Positions 1 to 8,780 of a stretch of DNA of 64,000 bases are shown piece by piece. This DNA is from Tistlia consotensis USBA 355 (GTDB lineage Bacteria; Pseudomonadota; Alphaproteobacteria; Kiloniellales; DSM-21159). Numbering within the stretch: the first letter of the stretch is position 1; every line of letters starts with the position of its first letter. The translations under genes and the position numbers were made by a program. The DNA lies in assembly GCF_900177295.1 (NCBI RefSeq), contig NZ_FWZX01000016.1:1-64000 (forward strand), read 5' to 3'. The notes beneath the pieces were generated by a model. It saw nothing but the letters and a program-made list of their open reading frames with translations. It was not told the origin of the DNA and made no database searches.

Positions 1-248
1 TGCTCCATCAGCTGGCGCTCCGAGCGGATCGAGTAGAAGGCCTGCAGCAGCAGCGCCCGCAGCAGCTTCTCCGGCGCGATCGACGGCCGCCCGATCCGCG
101 AATAGAGCTCATCGAAACGCGGCGAGAGAACCTCCAGCGCCTCGTCGACGATCGCCCGGATCCCCCGCAGAGGATGATCCGACGGCACCCGAGCTTCGCA
201 GCTCACGTAAGAGAACAGCTCGCCCGAACCCGCATCCCCGCCGCGCAT
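1..248 (-). CDS. IS5-like transposase, N-terminal part
   Basis: The reverse strand from 248 translates to 82 residues beginning MRGGDAGSGELFSYVS and continuing through SDHPLRGIRAIVDEAL and GRPSIAPEKLLRALLLQ. This is the conserved N-terminal (DUF772-type) domain of IS5/IS1182-like transposases, which precedes the DDE catalytic core. The catalytic part would lie beyond the window start. No frameshift or stop interrupts the visible part, so this copy may be intact. Confidence 0.85.
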   Translation of the reverse strand, partial: MRGGDAGSGELFSYVSCEARVPSDHPLRGIRAIVDEALEVLSPRFDELYSRIGRPSIAPEKLLRALLLQAFYSIRSERQLME

Positions 249-312
249 GCCAAGCCTCCCTCGGCAACACCATGACGGAATCGAATCACCTCCCGCACAG
301 AGCCGGAAGACA

Positions 313-332
313 CTTTTTCAGCAGCCTGCTAG
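313..332 (-). repeat. Candidate terminal inverted repeat of the insertion sequence
   Basis: On the minus strand this reads CTAGCAGGCTGCTGAAAAAG. The GGCTGCTGAAAAAG core is typical of ends of IS5/IS1182-type elements. The outermost CTAG could be the duplicated target site. The other end of the element is outside the window, so pairing cannot be tested. Confidence 0.6.
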
Positions 333-862
333 CGGACCAGCGCCAGCGTCCGGTCGTGCGCGGCGGCGAAGCCCTTCAGCGGCACCAGGAAGGCGACCGG
401 ATGCCCGGTGTCGCTGGAGGCGACGGTCAGCCTCAGCGTCGTGCCGGCGCGCAGCCTGGCGACGACGTCCTTGCCGAGCATCAGCGGCACCAGGCAGCCG
501 ACCGGCAGGCAGGTGCGGAAGGTCAGCGGCTCGCCGACCGGCCTGTCGTCGACCTGCGCCGCAACGCCGCGCCCGAGCAGCAGGCCGAAGGGCAGGACCA
601 GCGTCCCGGCGAGCCCCCCGTCCTCGGCGGGACTCAGCTCGACGAGGAGCAGGCGCTGCCCGTTCTTCGCGACCTGCTGCTGGCTGAGGCTGCAGTGCTT
701 GGCGCCGTCCTTGGTCTGGCAGCCGACCTGCCAGCTCTCGTAGGTCTCGCTCAGCGAAGAGGCGCCGCCCGGCAGGCCGCCGCTGCCGGCGGTCTCGGCG
801 AAGCCGGCGCGCAACGGCAGGACGAGCAACAGGAGGACGATCGCCGTGATCCGGGACACCAT
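329..862 (-). CDS. Invasion-associated locus B (IalB) family protein
   Basis: A 177-residue exported protein. Residues 1-22 form a signal peptide (basic start, leucine-rich core, cleavage near GFA-E). The mature part has the IalB-family pattern: YESWQVGC near 41-48, a second cysteine at 57, and a paired Cys118/Cys123 in a TCLPVGC motif, likely two disulfides in the periplasm. IalB was named from Bartonella, where it promotes red-cell invasion; in free-living alphaproteobacteria the family's role is unknown. The stop codon TAG lies inside the end of the adjacent insertion sequence, so the last residues or the stop may have been altered by the insertion. Confidence 0.85.
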   Translation of the reverse strand: MVSRITAIVLLLLVLPLRAGFAETAGSGGLPGGASSLSETYESWQVGCQTKDGAKHCSLSQQQVAKNGQRLLLVELSPAEDGGLAGTLVLPFGLLLGRGVAAQVDDRPVGEPLTFRTCLPVGCLVPLMLGKDVVARLRAGTTLRLTVASSDTGHPVAFLVPLKGFAAAHDRTLALVR

Positions 863-952
863 TCTGCCGCTAGCCTCCCGCGCAATGTCTTGCCGCCACC
901 GTCGCGGCCGTCATAGCAGAGATGGACGTCGGCTTGATCCCCGGGTCCGCCC

Positions 953-1417
953 TCACGCGGCCAGCAGCCCGACCAGCAGGGTCAGCGGGGTCAGGATGTC
1001 CCACCAGAAGATCGGGCCGCAGTTGTTGATCGCGAAGTTGCGCTCCTGGACCATCTCGCGCAGGTGGCCGATCGCCGCACCCCAGAGGAAGCAGGCCGAG
1101 ACCAGGAAGACCGCCCAGGCGGCCGGCGCGCCCAGCCAGGTCGCGGCGATCGCCGCCGTGCCGATGCCGAGGTTGGCGACGCCGACCTCGTACTGGAAGG
1201 GGCTGGTCTCCCAGCCGATCGACCGGGCGACCTGCTCGGCGACGAAGACGTGGCCGAGGAAGGCCCAGAGGCTCATCAGGCCGAGCGAGACCAGCAGCAT
1301 CCACTGGGCCAGCGGCGCCAGGCCGGGATCGGCGGCCGGCACCCCGACGCCGAGGAGGGCGAGGACCAGGGCGATCGCGTAGAGGATCGCCGGCACGAAG
1401 GCCATGATCGGGTTCAC
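953..1417 (-). CDS. Small integral membrane protein, DUF6790-like
   Basis: The chosen start is GTG at 1417, with GGCAGGAG upstream; a longer frame to 1507 lacks support. The 154-residue product is almost entirely hydrophobic. Four or five membrane helices are visible: near 4-26, 38-62, about 85-130 (probably two), and the C-terminal 15 residues. Between them lie a conserved-looking ARSIGWETSPFQYEVGVANL segment and a REMVQERNFAINNCGP loop. These match the DUF6790 membrane family, whose function is unknown. It is divergent from the diguanylate cyclase gene and shares a 184-base upstream region with it. Confidence 0.75.
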   Translation of the reverse strand: MNPIMAFVPAILYAIALVLALLGVGVPAADPGLAPLAQWMLLVSLGLMSLWAFLGHVFVAEQVARSIGWETSPFQYEVGVANLGIGTAAIAATWLGAPAAWAVFLVSACFLWGAAIGHLREMVQERNFAINNCGPIFWWDILTPLTLLVGLLAA

Positions 1418-1601
1418 GGTGGCGGACTCCTGCCTGGACGAGCGACCGCAACTAGATCGCGCCGCGGCTGTTTCGGCAAGACGCGCCGGCGGCCCGGCAA
1501 TAACCAAAGGCTAACCCCTCGCCGCTAGACTGCCGGCCAGTGCGCCGCGGCCGGACCCCGCGACGCCGTTCGGTTCCGGCGAACAGCGAGAAAGGCCGAC
1601 C

Positions 1602-2780
<1,179 letters not shown>

Positions 2781-2838
2781 AGCGCCGACGCTGCCGGGAC
2801 GAACGGCACGACTGACAAGCCGCGGCCACCTCGCCAAT

Positions 2839-3765
2839 ATGCGCGCCATGACGATACCGCCCTACCTGCCCTTCACCGACGGCCCCTGGCGCATGACCAT
2901 GGGCTTGATGGCGATGAAGCCGCGCGACTGGATCGAGATCGACGAGGAGTACGACTTCTACGTCGCCGAGAAGCGCCGTCTGCTGAGCGAGCGGCGGGCC
3001 GCGATCTTCGCCGCCCGGCCCGGCTCCGAGGCGGCCTGCCGAGAGCTGCAGGACAACCTGGCCGGCTTCCTGGCCGAGCGCTTTCCCGAGCGCTTCGCGC
3101 TCGAGGGCCGGACCCTGACGCGCCTCGCCGACGGCACGGCCTGGGACCTCGACGACGGCCCGGAGAAGGGGGGCGAGCACCCGCTGGCCCGGGCCGGCCT
3201 CTGGGTGCAGGAGGACTTCTGCCTGCTGCAGTCGGCGGGCGAGGACGAGCCCTACCTGCTGACCGCCGCCACGCTCTCCTTCCCGACCCGCTGGAAGCTG
3301 GCCGAGAAGGTCGGCGTGCCGCTGCTGGCGATCCACGATCCCGTGCCGGGCTACGGCGAGCGGCTCGGCCGGCCGGTCGACCGCTTCTTCCAGAAGCTCT
3401 CGCCCGACCGCCCGGTCTGGCGCGCCAACTGGTCGCTGATCGACGAGCCGACGCTGTTCGTCCCCGAGGGCCACGGCCGCAAGGACCGGGATCCCGCGAT
3501 CACCGCAGAGAACGCCGGCGAGCGGGTCTGGCTGCGCGTCGAGCGCCAGACCCTGCGGCGCCTGCCGGAGAGCGGCGCGGTCGTGTTCGGCATCCGGGTC
3601 TACCGCCATCCGCTGTCGAGCCTGGCCGAGGCGCCGGAGGCGGCCGGCCAGCTGGCGCGCTGGCTCGGCGAACTGCCCGAGGACCTGGCCCGCTACAAGT
3701 CGCTGCCGGTGTTCGGCGAGGCGGTGCGCAGCTATCTCCAGAAACTGGCTTGTGTTGCAGCGTGA
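2839..3765 (+). CDS. DUF3445 / heme-dependent oxidative N-demethylase family protein
   Basis: A 308-residue soluble protein matching the DUF3445 family throughout: YLPFTDGPWRMTMGL at the start, EDFCLLQ near 131, LSFPTRWKLAEKVG near 148-161, HDPVPGY near 168-174, and WRANWSL near 194-200. Characterised members bind heme and oxidatively demethylate small amines such as dimethylamine. The substrate here is unknown. ATG at 2839 or at 2848 could be the start; neither has a clear ribosome binding site. It stands alone between a diguanylate cyclase gene and a convergent Sel1 gene. Confidence 0.85.
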   Translation: MRAMTIPPYLPFTDGPWRMTMGLMAMKPRDWIEIDEEYDFYVAEKRRLLSERRAAIFAARPGSEAACRELQDNLAGFLAERFPERFALEGRTLTRLADGTAWDLDDGPEKGGEHPLARAGLWVQEDFCLLQSAGEDEPYLLTAATLSFPTRWKLAEKVGVPLLAIHDPVPGYGERLGRPVDRFFQKLSPDRPVWRANWSLIDEPTLFVPEGHGRKDRDPAITAENAGERVWLRVERQTLRRLPESGAVVFGIRVYRHPLSSLAEAPEAAGQLARWLGELPEDLARYKSLPVFGEAVRSYLQKLACVAA

Positions 3766-3797
3766 CGATTTCCAGGGCCGGAAATGGTCGTTTTCTG

Positions 3798-3835
3798 GGG
3801 ATAACCTGCGGGATAAGTTAAAAAGCTCGGGATAA
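3798..3835 (-). other. Three GGGATAA repeats, possible weak DnaA-box cluster
   Basis: In the short AT-richer gap between two convergent genes, GGGATAA occurs three times in the same orientation (3798-3804, 3810-3816, 3829-3835). Read on the minus strand the first is TTATCCCCA, one base from the classic DnaA box TTATCCACA; the other two differ by two bases. No replication genes are near, so an origin is unlikely. A titration or regulatory site, or chance, are alternatives. Confidence 0.25.
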
Positions 3836-3873
3836 ATCGACCGATCCGAGCCGCCCGCGCTCAGGTGTCCGGG

Positions 3874-4542
3874 CTATTTCGGCGGCATCTTGGCCGCCGC
3901 CGCGGCGCTCGCACGCTGCGCGTCGGTCAGCAGCGGCGCGATCTCTGCGACCAGGCCCGTGGCCTCGGCGACGCCGGCCTCGCGGGCCCGCAGCAGCCAG
4001 AGATAGGCGGTCTCGGCGTCGGGCGGGCTGCTGCGCAGCGCCAGCAGGCCGCGATTGAGGGCGGCCCGCGCGATGCCGCCGCGGAAGGCCTGCTCGTAGA
4101 GCCTGGCGGCCTCGGCATCGTCGGGCGCGACGCCGCGCCCGGCCTCGTAGAAGACCGCGAGATTGTAGGCGGCCTGGGGGATGCCGGCCGCGGCCGCCGC
4201 GCGATACCAGTGCGCCGCCCCCGCATCGTCGGGGGGGTCGGCCCGGCTGAGCAGGGCGCCGAGCCGGAACTCGGCCGCCGGCTGGCCGTTCCCGGCAGCC
4301 AGCTCGTACCAGTGCTTCGCCTTCGCCAGGTCGACCGGCGTGCCGATGCCGCGCTCGTACATCGCGCCGGCGATCGCCTGGGCCTGGACGTCGCCGCGCT
4401 CGGCGCGGTGCACGTACCAGTCGACGCCGAGCCGCTCGTTCCAGGGCAGCAGCTCCCACAGGGGATCGCGTGCGGCACCGGGATCGGCCCGGAACAGCAG
4501 GACGAGCAGCGCCAGCGCGCCGAGCAGCCAGCGCCTGGTCAA
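3874..4542 (-). CDS. Sel1-repeat (TPR-like) exported protein
   Basis: A 222-residue protein with an N-terminal signal peptide (MTRRWLLGALALLVLLF, cleavage near residue 24). From about 45 to 190 it consists of Sel1-like repeats of 36 residues, each with the A-x-x-x-L/M-Y-x-x-G-x-G-x-x-x-D pattern: AGAMYERGIGTPVDLAKAKHWYELAA and YNLAVFYEAGRGVAPDDAEAARLYEQA are the clearest. Such repeats form alpha solenoids that bind proteins, usually in the periplasm in alphaproteobacteria. The partner is unknown. It stands alone, convergent with the DUF3445 gene. Confidence 0.85.
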   Translation of the reverse strand: MTRRWLLGALALLVLLFRADPGAARDPLWELLPWNERLGVDWYVHRAERGDVQAQAIAGAMYERGIGTPVDLAKAKHWYELAAGNGQPAAEFRLGALLSRADPPDDAGAAHWYRAAAAAGIPQAAYNLAVFYEAGRGVAPDDAEAARLYEQAFRGGIARAALNRGLLALRSSPPDAETAYLWLLRAREAGVAEATGLVAEIAPLLTDAQRASAAAAAKMPPK

Positions 4543-4742
4543 GGCCGTGCGAAACTCGAAGAGGGTCGGACAGGCTCTCGCGACGCGCGGCCTCTGCCGC
4601 CTCCGGACGCCGAATCCGTCAAGCTGGATCGCAATCGAACCCCCATGCCCACCAGTGCGACTTATGCCCCATGCGGCACTTGTGTGACAAGACGGGGCGG
4701 CGGGATGCGCGAAAGCGCGCTCTTTCGCGCGCGAGCGGGGGG

Positions 4743-5360
4743 TCAGCGCCGCCGGAAGGCCTCCGAGCAGCGCAGCGGGCGCAGCACCCGGGCGGGGTTG
4801 CCGGCGGCCAGGACGCCCGGCGGGATCGCGGCGGTGACGACCGAGCCGGCACCGACCACCGAGTGGTCGCCGATGGTCACGCCCGGCAGCACGACGACGC
4901 CGCGGCCGAGCCAGACGTTGCGGCCGAGGCGGACCGGCGCGACGCCGACCTCGGCGCCCTCCTCGATCTGGTGGAAGTTCGAGTCGTAGAGGGCGGTCAT
5001 ATCGCCGATCTTGCAGTCGTCGCCGATCTCGATCGAGCGCTGCGCCGAGACCACGACGCCACTGTTGAGGAAGACGCGCTCGCCGAGGACCAGCCTGCCC
5101 TCAGGCCCGGTCGAGAGGTGCACCGGGACGGTCGTGGCGCGGACGAACAGGCCGCTGCCGACCCGCAGGGTGCCGCGGTTGGTGATCAGGGGCGGCGGAC
5201 CGTCGACCCGCACGGCCTCGGCGCCGAGCGCGCCGGCCCGGCGGAACAGCCGCGCCGCCCGGCGCGCGCGCAGCCGACGCGCCAGGCGCTCCGCCAGGCC
5301 CAAGCCCGGCCCGGGCGGCGGCGTCTCCGCCGCCACCGGTTCGTCGATCACTGCGACCAT
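4743..5360 (-). CDS. Hexapeptide-repeat acyltransferase (left-handed beta-helix)
   Basis: A 205-residue protein. Residues 1-55 are a basic, variable head, and about 60-200 form a left-handed beta-helix of hexapeptide repeats (LVLGERVFLNSGVVVSAQ, IGDDCKIGDM, LGRNVWLGRGVVVLPGV, IGDHSVVGAGSVV). It ends with the AAGNPARVLRPL signature seen in maltose/galactoside O-acetyltransferase-type enzymes. The asparagine-histidine pair near DSNFHQIE could be catalytic. It probably acetylates a sugar or lipid hydroxyl group using acetyl-CoA. It is the last gene of the thiolase-PPC-AcuI operon, and the end of the upstream acuI-like frame overlaps its start by 260 bases. Confidence 0.82.
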   Translation of the reverse strand: MVAVIDEPVAAETPPPGPGLGLAERLARRLRARRAARLFRRAGALGAEAVRVDGPPPLITNRGTLRVGSGLFVRATTVPVHLSTGPEGRLVLGERVFLNSGVVVSAQRSIEIGDDCKIGDMTALYDSNFHQIEEGAEVGVAPVRLGRNVWLGRGVVVLPGVTIGDHSVVGAGSVVTAAIPPGVLAAGNPARVLRPLRCSEAFRRR

Positions 5361-6420
5361 CGGCCGAGGCTAGCGCCTGCGCCGCCTCCGGCCTGTGACC
5401 AAGGCGTGAGAAGAAGCGGGCAGCCCCATACCGCCGGACGTCGATGACCTTTCGGCCCTGGATCTGCCCCGCCAGGATCGCGTCGGCCAGGGCCGGCAGC
5501 TCGCCGAGGCCGGCCTCGGAGGTCATGGCCTCGAGCCTGTCGAGCGGCAGGTCGGCGACCAGGCGCTGCCAGGCGGCGACCCGGTCCGCATAGGGCCGGA
5601 GCACCGAATCGATGCCGAGCAGCTTGACCCCGCGCAGCAGGAAGGGCAGCACCGTGGTCTCCAGCCTGTTGCCGCCGGCGAGGCCGACCGCGGCAATCGA
5701 GCGGCCGTAGCCCATCTGGCTCAGCACATGGGCCAGGGTCGTGCCGCCGACCGCGTCGACGCAGGCGGCCCAGCGTTCCTTGTCGAGCGGCCGGCTCGGC
5801 GCCTCGGCCAGCTCGGCGCGCTCGACGATCTCGGCGGCGCCCAGGTCCCTCAGGTAGCCGTGGGTCTCGGCCCGCCCCGTCGAGGCGGCGACCCGGTAGC
5901 CGAGCGTCGCCAGGATCGCGACGGCGACCGAGCCGACGCCGCCGGCGGCACCGGTGACCAGCACCGGCCGCTCCTCGCCGGGCGCCAGGCCGTGGCGCTC
6001 CAGGTCGAGGACCGCCAGCATCGCCGTGAAGCCGGCGGTGCCGATCGCCATGGCCTGCCTCGTCGTCAGGCCCGCGGGCAGCGGCACCAGCCAGTCGGCC
6101 TTGACCCGCGCCTTCTCGGCGTAGCCGCCCCAGTGCCACTCGCCGACCCGCCAGCCGGTCAGCACGACCTTGTCGCCGGCCTTGTAGCGCGGGTCGGAAC
6201 TGGCCTCGACCGTGCCGGCGAAGTCGACGCCGGGCACGTGCGGATAGCTGCGCACCAGCCGGCCGATGCCCTTGAGCACCATGCCGTCCTTGTAGTTGAG
6301 GGTCGACCACTCGACGGCGACCGTGACCTCGCCTTCCGGCAGGCGCGACTCCTCGAGCTCGACCAGGCCGCCGGCGACCTTGCCGTCCGTCTCTTCCAGC
6401 AGGTGCGCCCTGAAGCTCAT
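5101..6420 (-). CDS. acuI: AcuI/YhdH-type acrylyl-CoA/quinone reductase with an abnormal C-terminal extension
   Basis: The first 330 residues are a complete medium-chain dehydrogenase/reductase of the AcuI/YhdH family: NYKDGMVLKGIGRLVRSYPH near 42-61, HVPGVDFAGTV, the nucleotide-binding GAAGGVGSVA at 157-166, and the terminal GRKVIDV. Known members reduce acrylyl-CoA to propionyl-CoA with NADPH. The reading frame lacks a stop where the family normally ends and continues for about 109 arginine- and alanine-rich residues, overlapping the next gene by 260 bases in another frame. This suggests a lost stop or a frameshift near 5430. The start ATG overlaps the stop of the upstream PPC gene (ATGA). 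Confidence 0.85.
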   Translation of the reverse strand: MSFRAHLLEETDGKVAGGLVELEESRLPEGEVTVAVEWSTLNYKDGMVLKGIGRLVRSYPHVPGVDFAGTVEASSDPRYKAGDKVVLTGWRVGEWHWGGYAEKARVKADWLVPLPAGLTTRQAMAIGTAGFTAMLAVLDLERHGLAPGEERPVLVTGAAGGVGSVAVAILATLGYRVAASTGRAETHGYLRDLGAAEIVERAELAEAPSRPLDKERWAACVDAVGGTTLAHVLSQMGYGRSIAAVGLAGGNRLETTVLPFLLRGVKLLGIDSVLRPYADRVAAWQRLVADLPLDRLEAMTSEAGLGELPALADAILAGQIQGRKVIDVRRYGAARFFSRLGHRPEAAQALASADGRSDRRTGGGGDAAARAGLGPGGAPGASAARAPGGAAVPPGRRARRRGRAGRRSAAPDHQPRHPAGRQRPVRPRHDRPGAPLDRA

Positions 6421-6845
6421 GGCCGGTCCTCCGTTCCGCTCTCGTCGTCCTCCGGCAGCCACTCCTGGAGCACCAGCTCCAGGGTGATGCCGATCGGGTT
6501 GGCGCCGCGCACGAAGCGGCCGCCGTAGAGGACCGCGTCGCCGTCGGCGACCGTGCCCTGCAGATGGGCGCGCGGCCGGCCCTCGCGGTCGGCGCGCAGC
6601 TCGCCGCTCAAGGTCAGGATCTCGATGCCCGGACCCTCGACCGTGGTGACGCCGGCATGCTCGTCGGCGCCGTAGCCGAGCGCCGCGTCGACCAGCGAGC
6701 CGACCGCCGAGCGCACCGTGGCGTAGCCGAGGCCCGCCTCGGCGGCGGCCAGCTCGATGCCCTCGACCAGGTCCTGGTTCGGCTTCAGGCGGATCGCGAC
6801 CAGGCGGCCGGGACGCCCGGCCTCGAACAGCGTCTCGTGGCTCAT
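6417..6845 (-). CDS. PPC/DUF296 domain protein (first of a pair)
   Basis: A 142-residue protein consisting of one PPC (plants and prokaryotes conserved, DUF296) domain. The start region ETLFEAGRPGRLVAIRLKPN and the core GIELAAAEAGLGYATVRSAVGSLVDAALGY, ILTLSGEL and ADGDAVLYGGRFVRGANP fit the family. PPC domains form trimers; in plants they accompany AT-hook DNA-binding proteins, and their bacterial function is not established. The start ATG at 6845 overlaps the stop of the upstream PPC gene, and its own stop overlaps the acuI start, so the three genes are translationally coupled. Confidence 0.8.
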   Translation of the reverse strand: MSHETLFEAGRPGRLVAIRLKPNQDLVEGIELAAAEAGLGYATVRSAVGSLVDAALGYGADEHAGVTTVEGPGIEILTLSGELRADREGRPRAHLQGTVADGDAVLYGGRFVRGANPIGITLELVLQEWLPEDDESGTEDRP

Positions 6846-7351
6846 GCCTCGCCTCTTGCCGTCTGGGTCCGGGGAATCAGCAGGGTCTCGCCGGTCTCCT
6901 CGTCGTGGCCCTCGACGAAGCCGGCGCCGGCCAGGCCGGCCACCATCGCGACCAGACCCTCGGCGCCGGCCCGGACGCTGCCGGCGACCGGGCGGCCGCC
7001 GCGCAGCCGGCCGGCGGCGTCCAGAGCGACGATCCGGCAGTCGAAGAGCGGCCCGCCGGCGGCGTCGCGGCCGACCAGGCCGCTGCCGCCGATCAGGGTC
7101 AGCGGTCCCTCGAGGGCCTTCGGCGGCGCCTCGCCGAGCGGCCCGCCGCGGCGCAGCTCCAGTCTCTCCAGGCCGCCGCTCAGCAGCTGCACCGCGGCCT
7201 GCTCGACGCCGCGGGCGGCCAGGCCCTCGAGCAGCGCGGCGGCGAGCTCGCTGCCCGGCGCCAGGGTGACGCGCCACTCGCCGGCCGAGCGGCCGACGGC
7301 GATCTGCCGTCGCGGCTGGGTCGGCCGGCCGGGATGCTTGATCAGCCTCAC
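6842..7351 (-). CDS. PPC/DUF296-like protein (second of a pair)
   Basis: A 169-residue protein with a diverged PPC/DUF296 fold: AAALLEGLAARGVEQAAVQLLSGGLERLELR, then GPLTLIGGSGLVGRD, then a beta-strand segment FDCRIVALDAAGRLRGGRPVAGSVRAGAEGLVA. It resembles its downstream neighbour in layout but not closely in sequence, so the two may form mixed oligomers. It starts 22 bases after the thiolase gene and ends in an ATGA overlap with the next PPC gene. Its function is unknown; the operon context suggests a link to acyl-CoA metabolism. Confidence 0.7.
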   Translation of the reverse strand: MRLIKHPGRPTQPRRQIAVGRSAGEWRVTLAPGSELAAALLEGLAARGVEQAAVQLLSGGLERLELRRGGPLGEAPPKALEGPLTLIGGSGLVGRDAAGGPLFDCRIVALDAAGRLRGGRPVAGSVRAGAEGLVAMVAGLAGAGFVEGHDEETGETLLIPRTQTARGEA

Positions 7352-7373
7352 GGGCGGGCCTCGCCGACCGCGC

Positions 7374-8543
7374 CTACTTCAGCGGCTCGAGGATCGAGAC
7401 GTAGTTGGCGACGGCGGCGCCGCCCATGTTGAAGATGCCGCCCAGCGTCGCGTCCCTGACCTGCATGCCCTCGGCCTTGCCGGTCAGCTGCATCGAGGTC
7501 ATGACGTGCATCGAGACGCCGGTCGCGCCGATCGGGTGGCCCTTGGACTTGAGGCCGCCGGAGGGATTGACCGGCAGCCGGCCGTCCTTCTTCGTCCAGC
7601 CCTCGAGCGCCGCCCTGGCGCCCTGGCCGCGCGGCACCAGGCCCATGGCCTCGTACTCCAGCAGCTCGGCGATGGTGAAGCAGTCGTGGGTCTCGACCAG
7701 CGACAGGTCGGCGAGGCTGGTGCCGGCCTCGGCATGGGCCTTCTTCCAGGCCTGCTCGCAGCCCTCGAACAGCACGATGTCGCGCTTGGAGAGCGGCAGG
7801 TAGTCGTTGACCTGGACGGCGGCGCGGAACTTCACCGCCTTGTCCATCGCGGCCGCGGTCTCCTCGTCGGCCAGCACCAGGGCGGCGGCGCCGTCGGAGA
7901 CCAGCGAGCAGTCGGTGCGCTTCAGGGGACCTGCGACGTAGGGGTTCTTCTCCGAGACGGTCCGGCAGAAGTCGTAGCCGAGGTCCTTGCGCATCTGCGC
8001 CCAGGGGTTCTCGACGCCGTTGGCGTGGTTCTTGGCGGCGATCGCGGCCAGCGCGTCGGACTGGTCGCCGTGGCGCTGGAAGTACTGGTTCGCGATGACG
8101 CCGAACACGCCGGCGAAGCCGCCGTCGATCTCGCCCTCCTCCTTGAGGTAGGAGGCCTTGAGCAGGGTCTTGCCGATCTCCGGGCCCGGCAGCGCGGTCA
8201 TCTTCTCGACGCCGACGACCAGCACGAAGCGGCCCTTGCCGGCGGCGATAGTCTTGAGGCCCTGGTGGATCGCCGCCGAGCCGGTCGCGCAGGCGTTCTC
8301 GACGCGCGTCGCCGGCTTGAAGCGGAAGTCCGGCGAGGTCTGCAGCACCAGGGAGGAGGGGAAGCCCTGGGGCGAGAAGCCCTCGTTGTAGGTGCCGAGC
8401 ACGATCTCGTCGATGTCCTTCGGCTCCAGGCCGGCATCGGCGACCGCCTGGGTCGCGACCTTGCCGATCAGCGATTCGACGTCGTCGTTCTCGTGCTTGC
8501 CGAAGGGCGTGTGCGCCCAGCCGACGATGCAGGAGCTGGTCAT
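7374..8543 (-). CDS. Thiolase / acetyl-CoA acetyltransferase family (SCP2-like)
   Basis: A 389-residue thiolase-fold enzyme. The start ATG at 8543 has GGGAGAG upstream. Catalytic residues are visible: nucleophile Cys85 in VENACATGSAA, His286 in ETHDCF and His336 in GLKSKGHPIGATG. The HDCF motif and lack of the C-terminal CxG cysteine motif place it in the SCP2/SCPx-like thiolase subgroup, often annotated acetyl-CoA acetyltransferase and acting on branched or unusual acyl-CoAs. It heads an operon with two PPC proteins, an AcuI-like reductase and an acyltransferase. Confidence 0.88.
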   Translation of the reverse strand: MTSSCIVGWAHTPFGKHENDDVESLIGKVATQAVADAGLEPKDIDEIVLGTYNEGFSPQGFPSSLVLQTSPDFRFKPATRVENACATGSAAIHQGLKTIAAGKGRFVLVVGVEKMTALPGPEIGKTLLKASYLKEEGEIDGGFAGVFGVIANQYFQRHGDQSDALAAIAAKNHANGVENPWAQMRKDLGYDFCRTVSEKNPYVAGPLKRTDCSLVSDGAAALVLADEETAAAMDKAVKFRAAVQVNDYLPLSKRDIVLFEGCEQAWKKAHAEAGTSLADLSLVETHDCFTIAELLEYEAMGLVPRGQGARAALEGWTKKDGRLPVNPSGGLKSKGHPIGATGVSMHVMTSMQLTGKAEGMQVRDATLGGIFNMGGAAVANYVSILEPLK

Positions 8544-8680
8544 GGTTCCGGCTCTCCCTCGGGTGTTGGCGTTGTTGCTGTCCTGGCCCCTGATATAGCC
8601 GCGCCCGGCCCCGACCGCCAGCCGCGGCACGGTCACAGCTGCGGCGACCGGCGGGCGCGGGTGGGAGGTGACGGGCCCTC

Positions 8681-8762
8681 ACGCCCCTCGACAGGCTCGG
8701 GACGAAGCGGACCGCGAGGCAAGCCCCCACCCGGGCTTCGTCCCGAGCCTGTCGAGGGGCGT
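8681..8762. repeat. Palindromic intergenic repeat, family A copy 1
   Basis: Two perfect 28-base inverted arms (8681-8708 and 8735-8762) enclose a 26-base loop. The arm contains CGACAGGCTCGGGACGAAG. A second copy lies at 20246-20333. It sits between the upstream region of the thiolase gene and the aroQ stop. It is REP-like and may act as a bidirectional RNA hairpin, although it has no T-run. Confidence 0.9.
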
Positions 8763-8780
8763 GGGAGCGCGGACTGCGCC

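Larger units (their letters stand above)
1..332. mobile_element. End of an insertion sequence (IS5/IS1182-like), cut by window edge
   Basis: The segment contains the 5' end of a transposase gene on the minus strand. About 65 bases outside its start codon lies a sequence typical of the terminal inverted repeat of such elements (313-332). The rest of the element lies to the left of the window. The outer end is a CTAG tetranucleotide that also supplies the stop codon of the neighbouring ialB-like gene, so the element lies directly against that gene. The exact IS family cannot be fixed from one end. Confidence 0.75.

Noticed and set aside
3798-3835. Chromosomal replication origin
   Set aside because: Only three weak DnaA-like sites, with no dnaA, hemE, parA or AT-rich unwinding region nearby.
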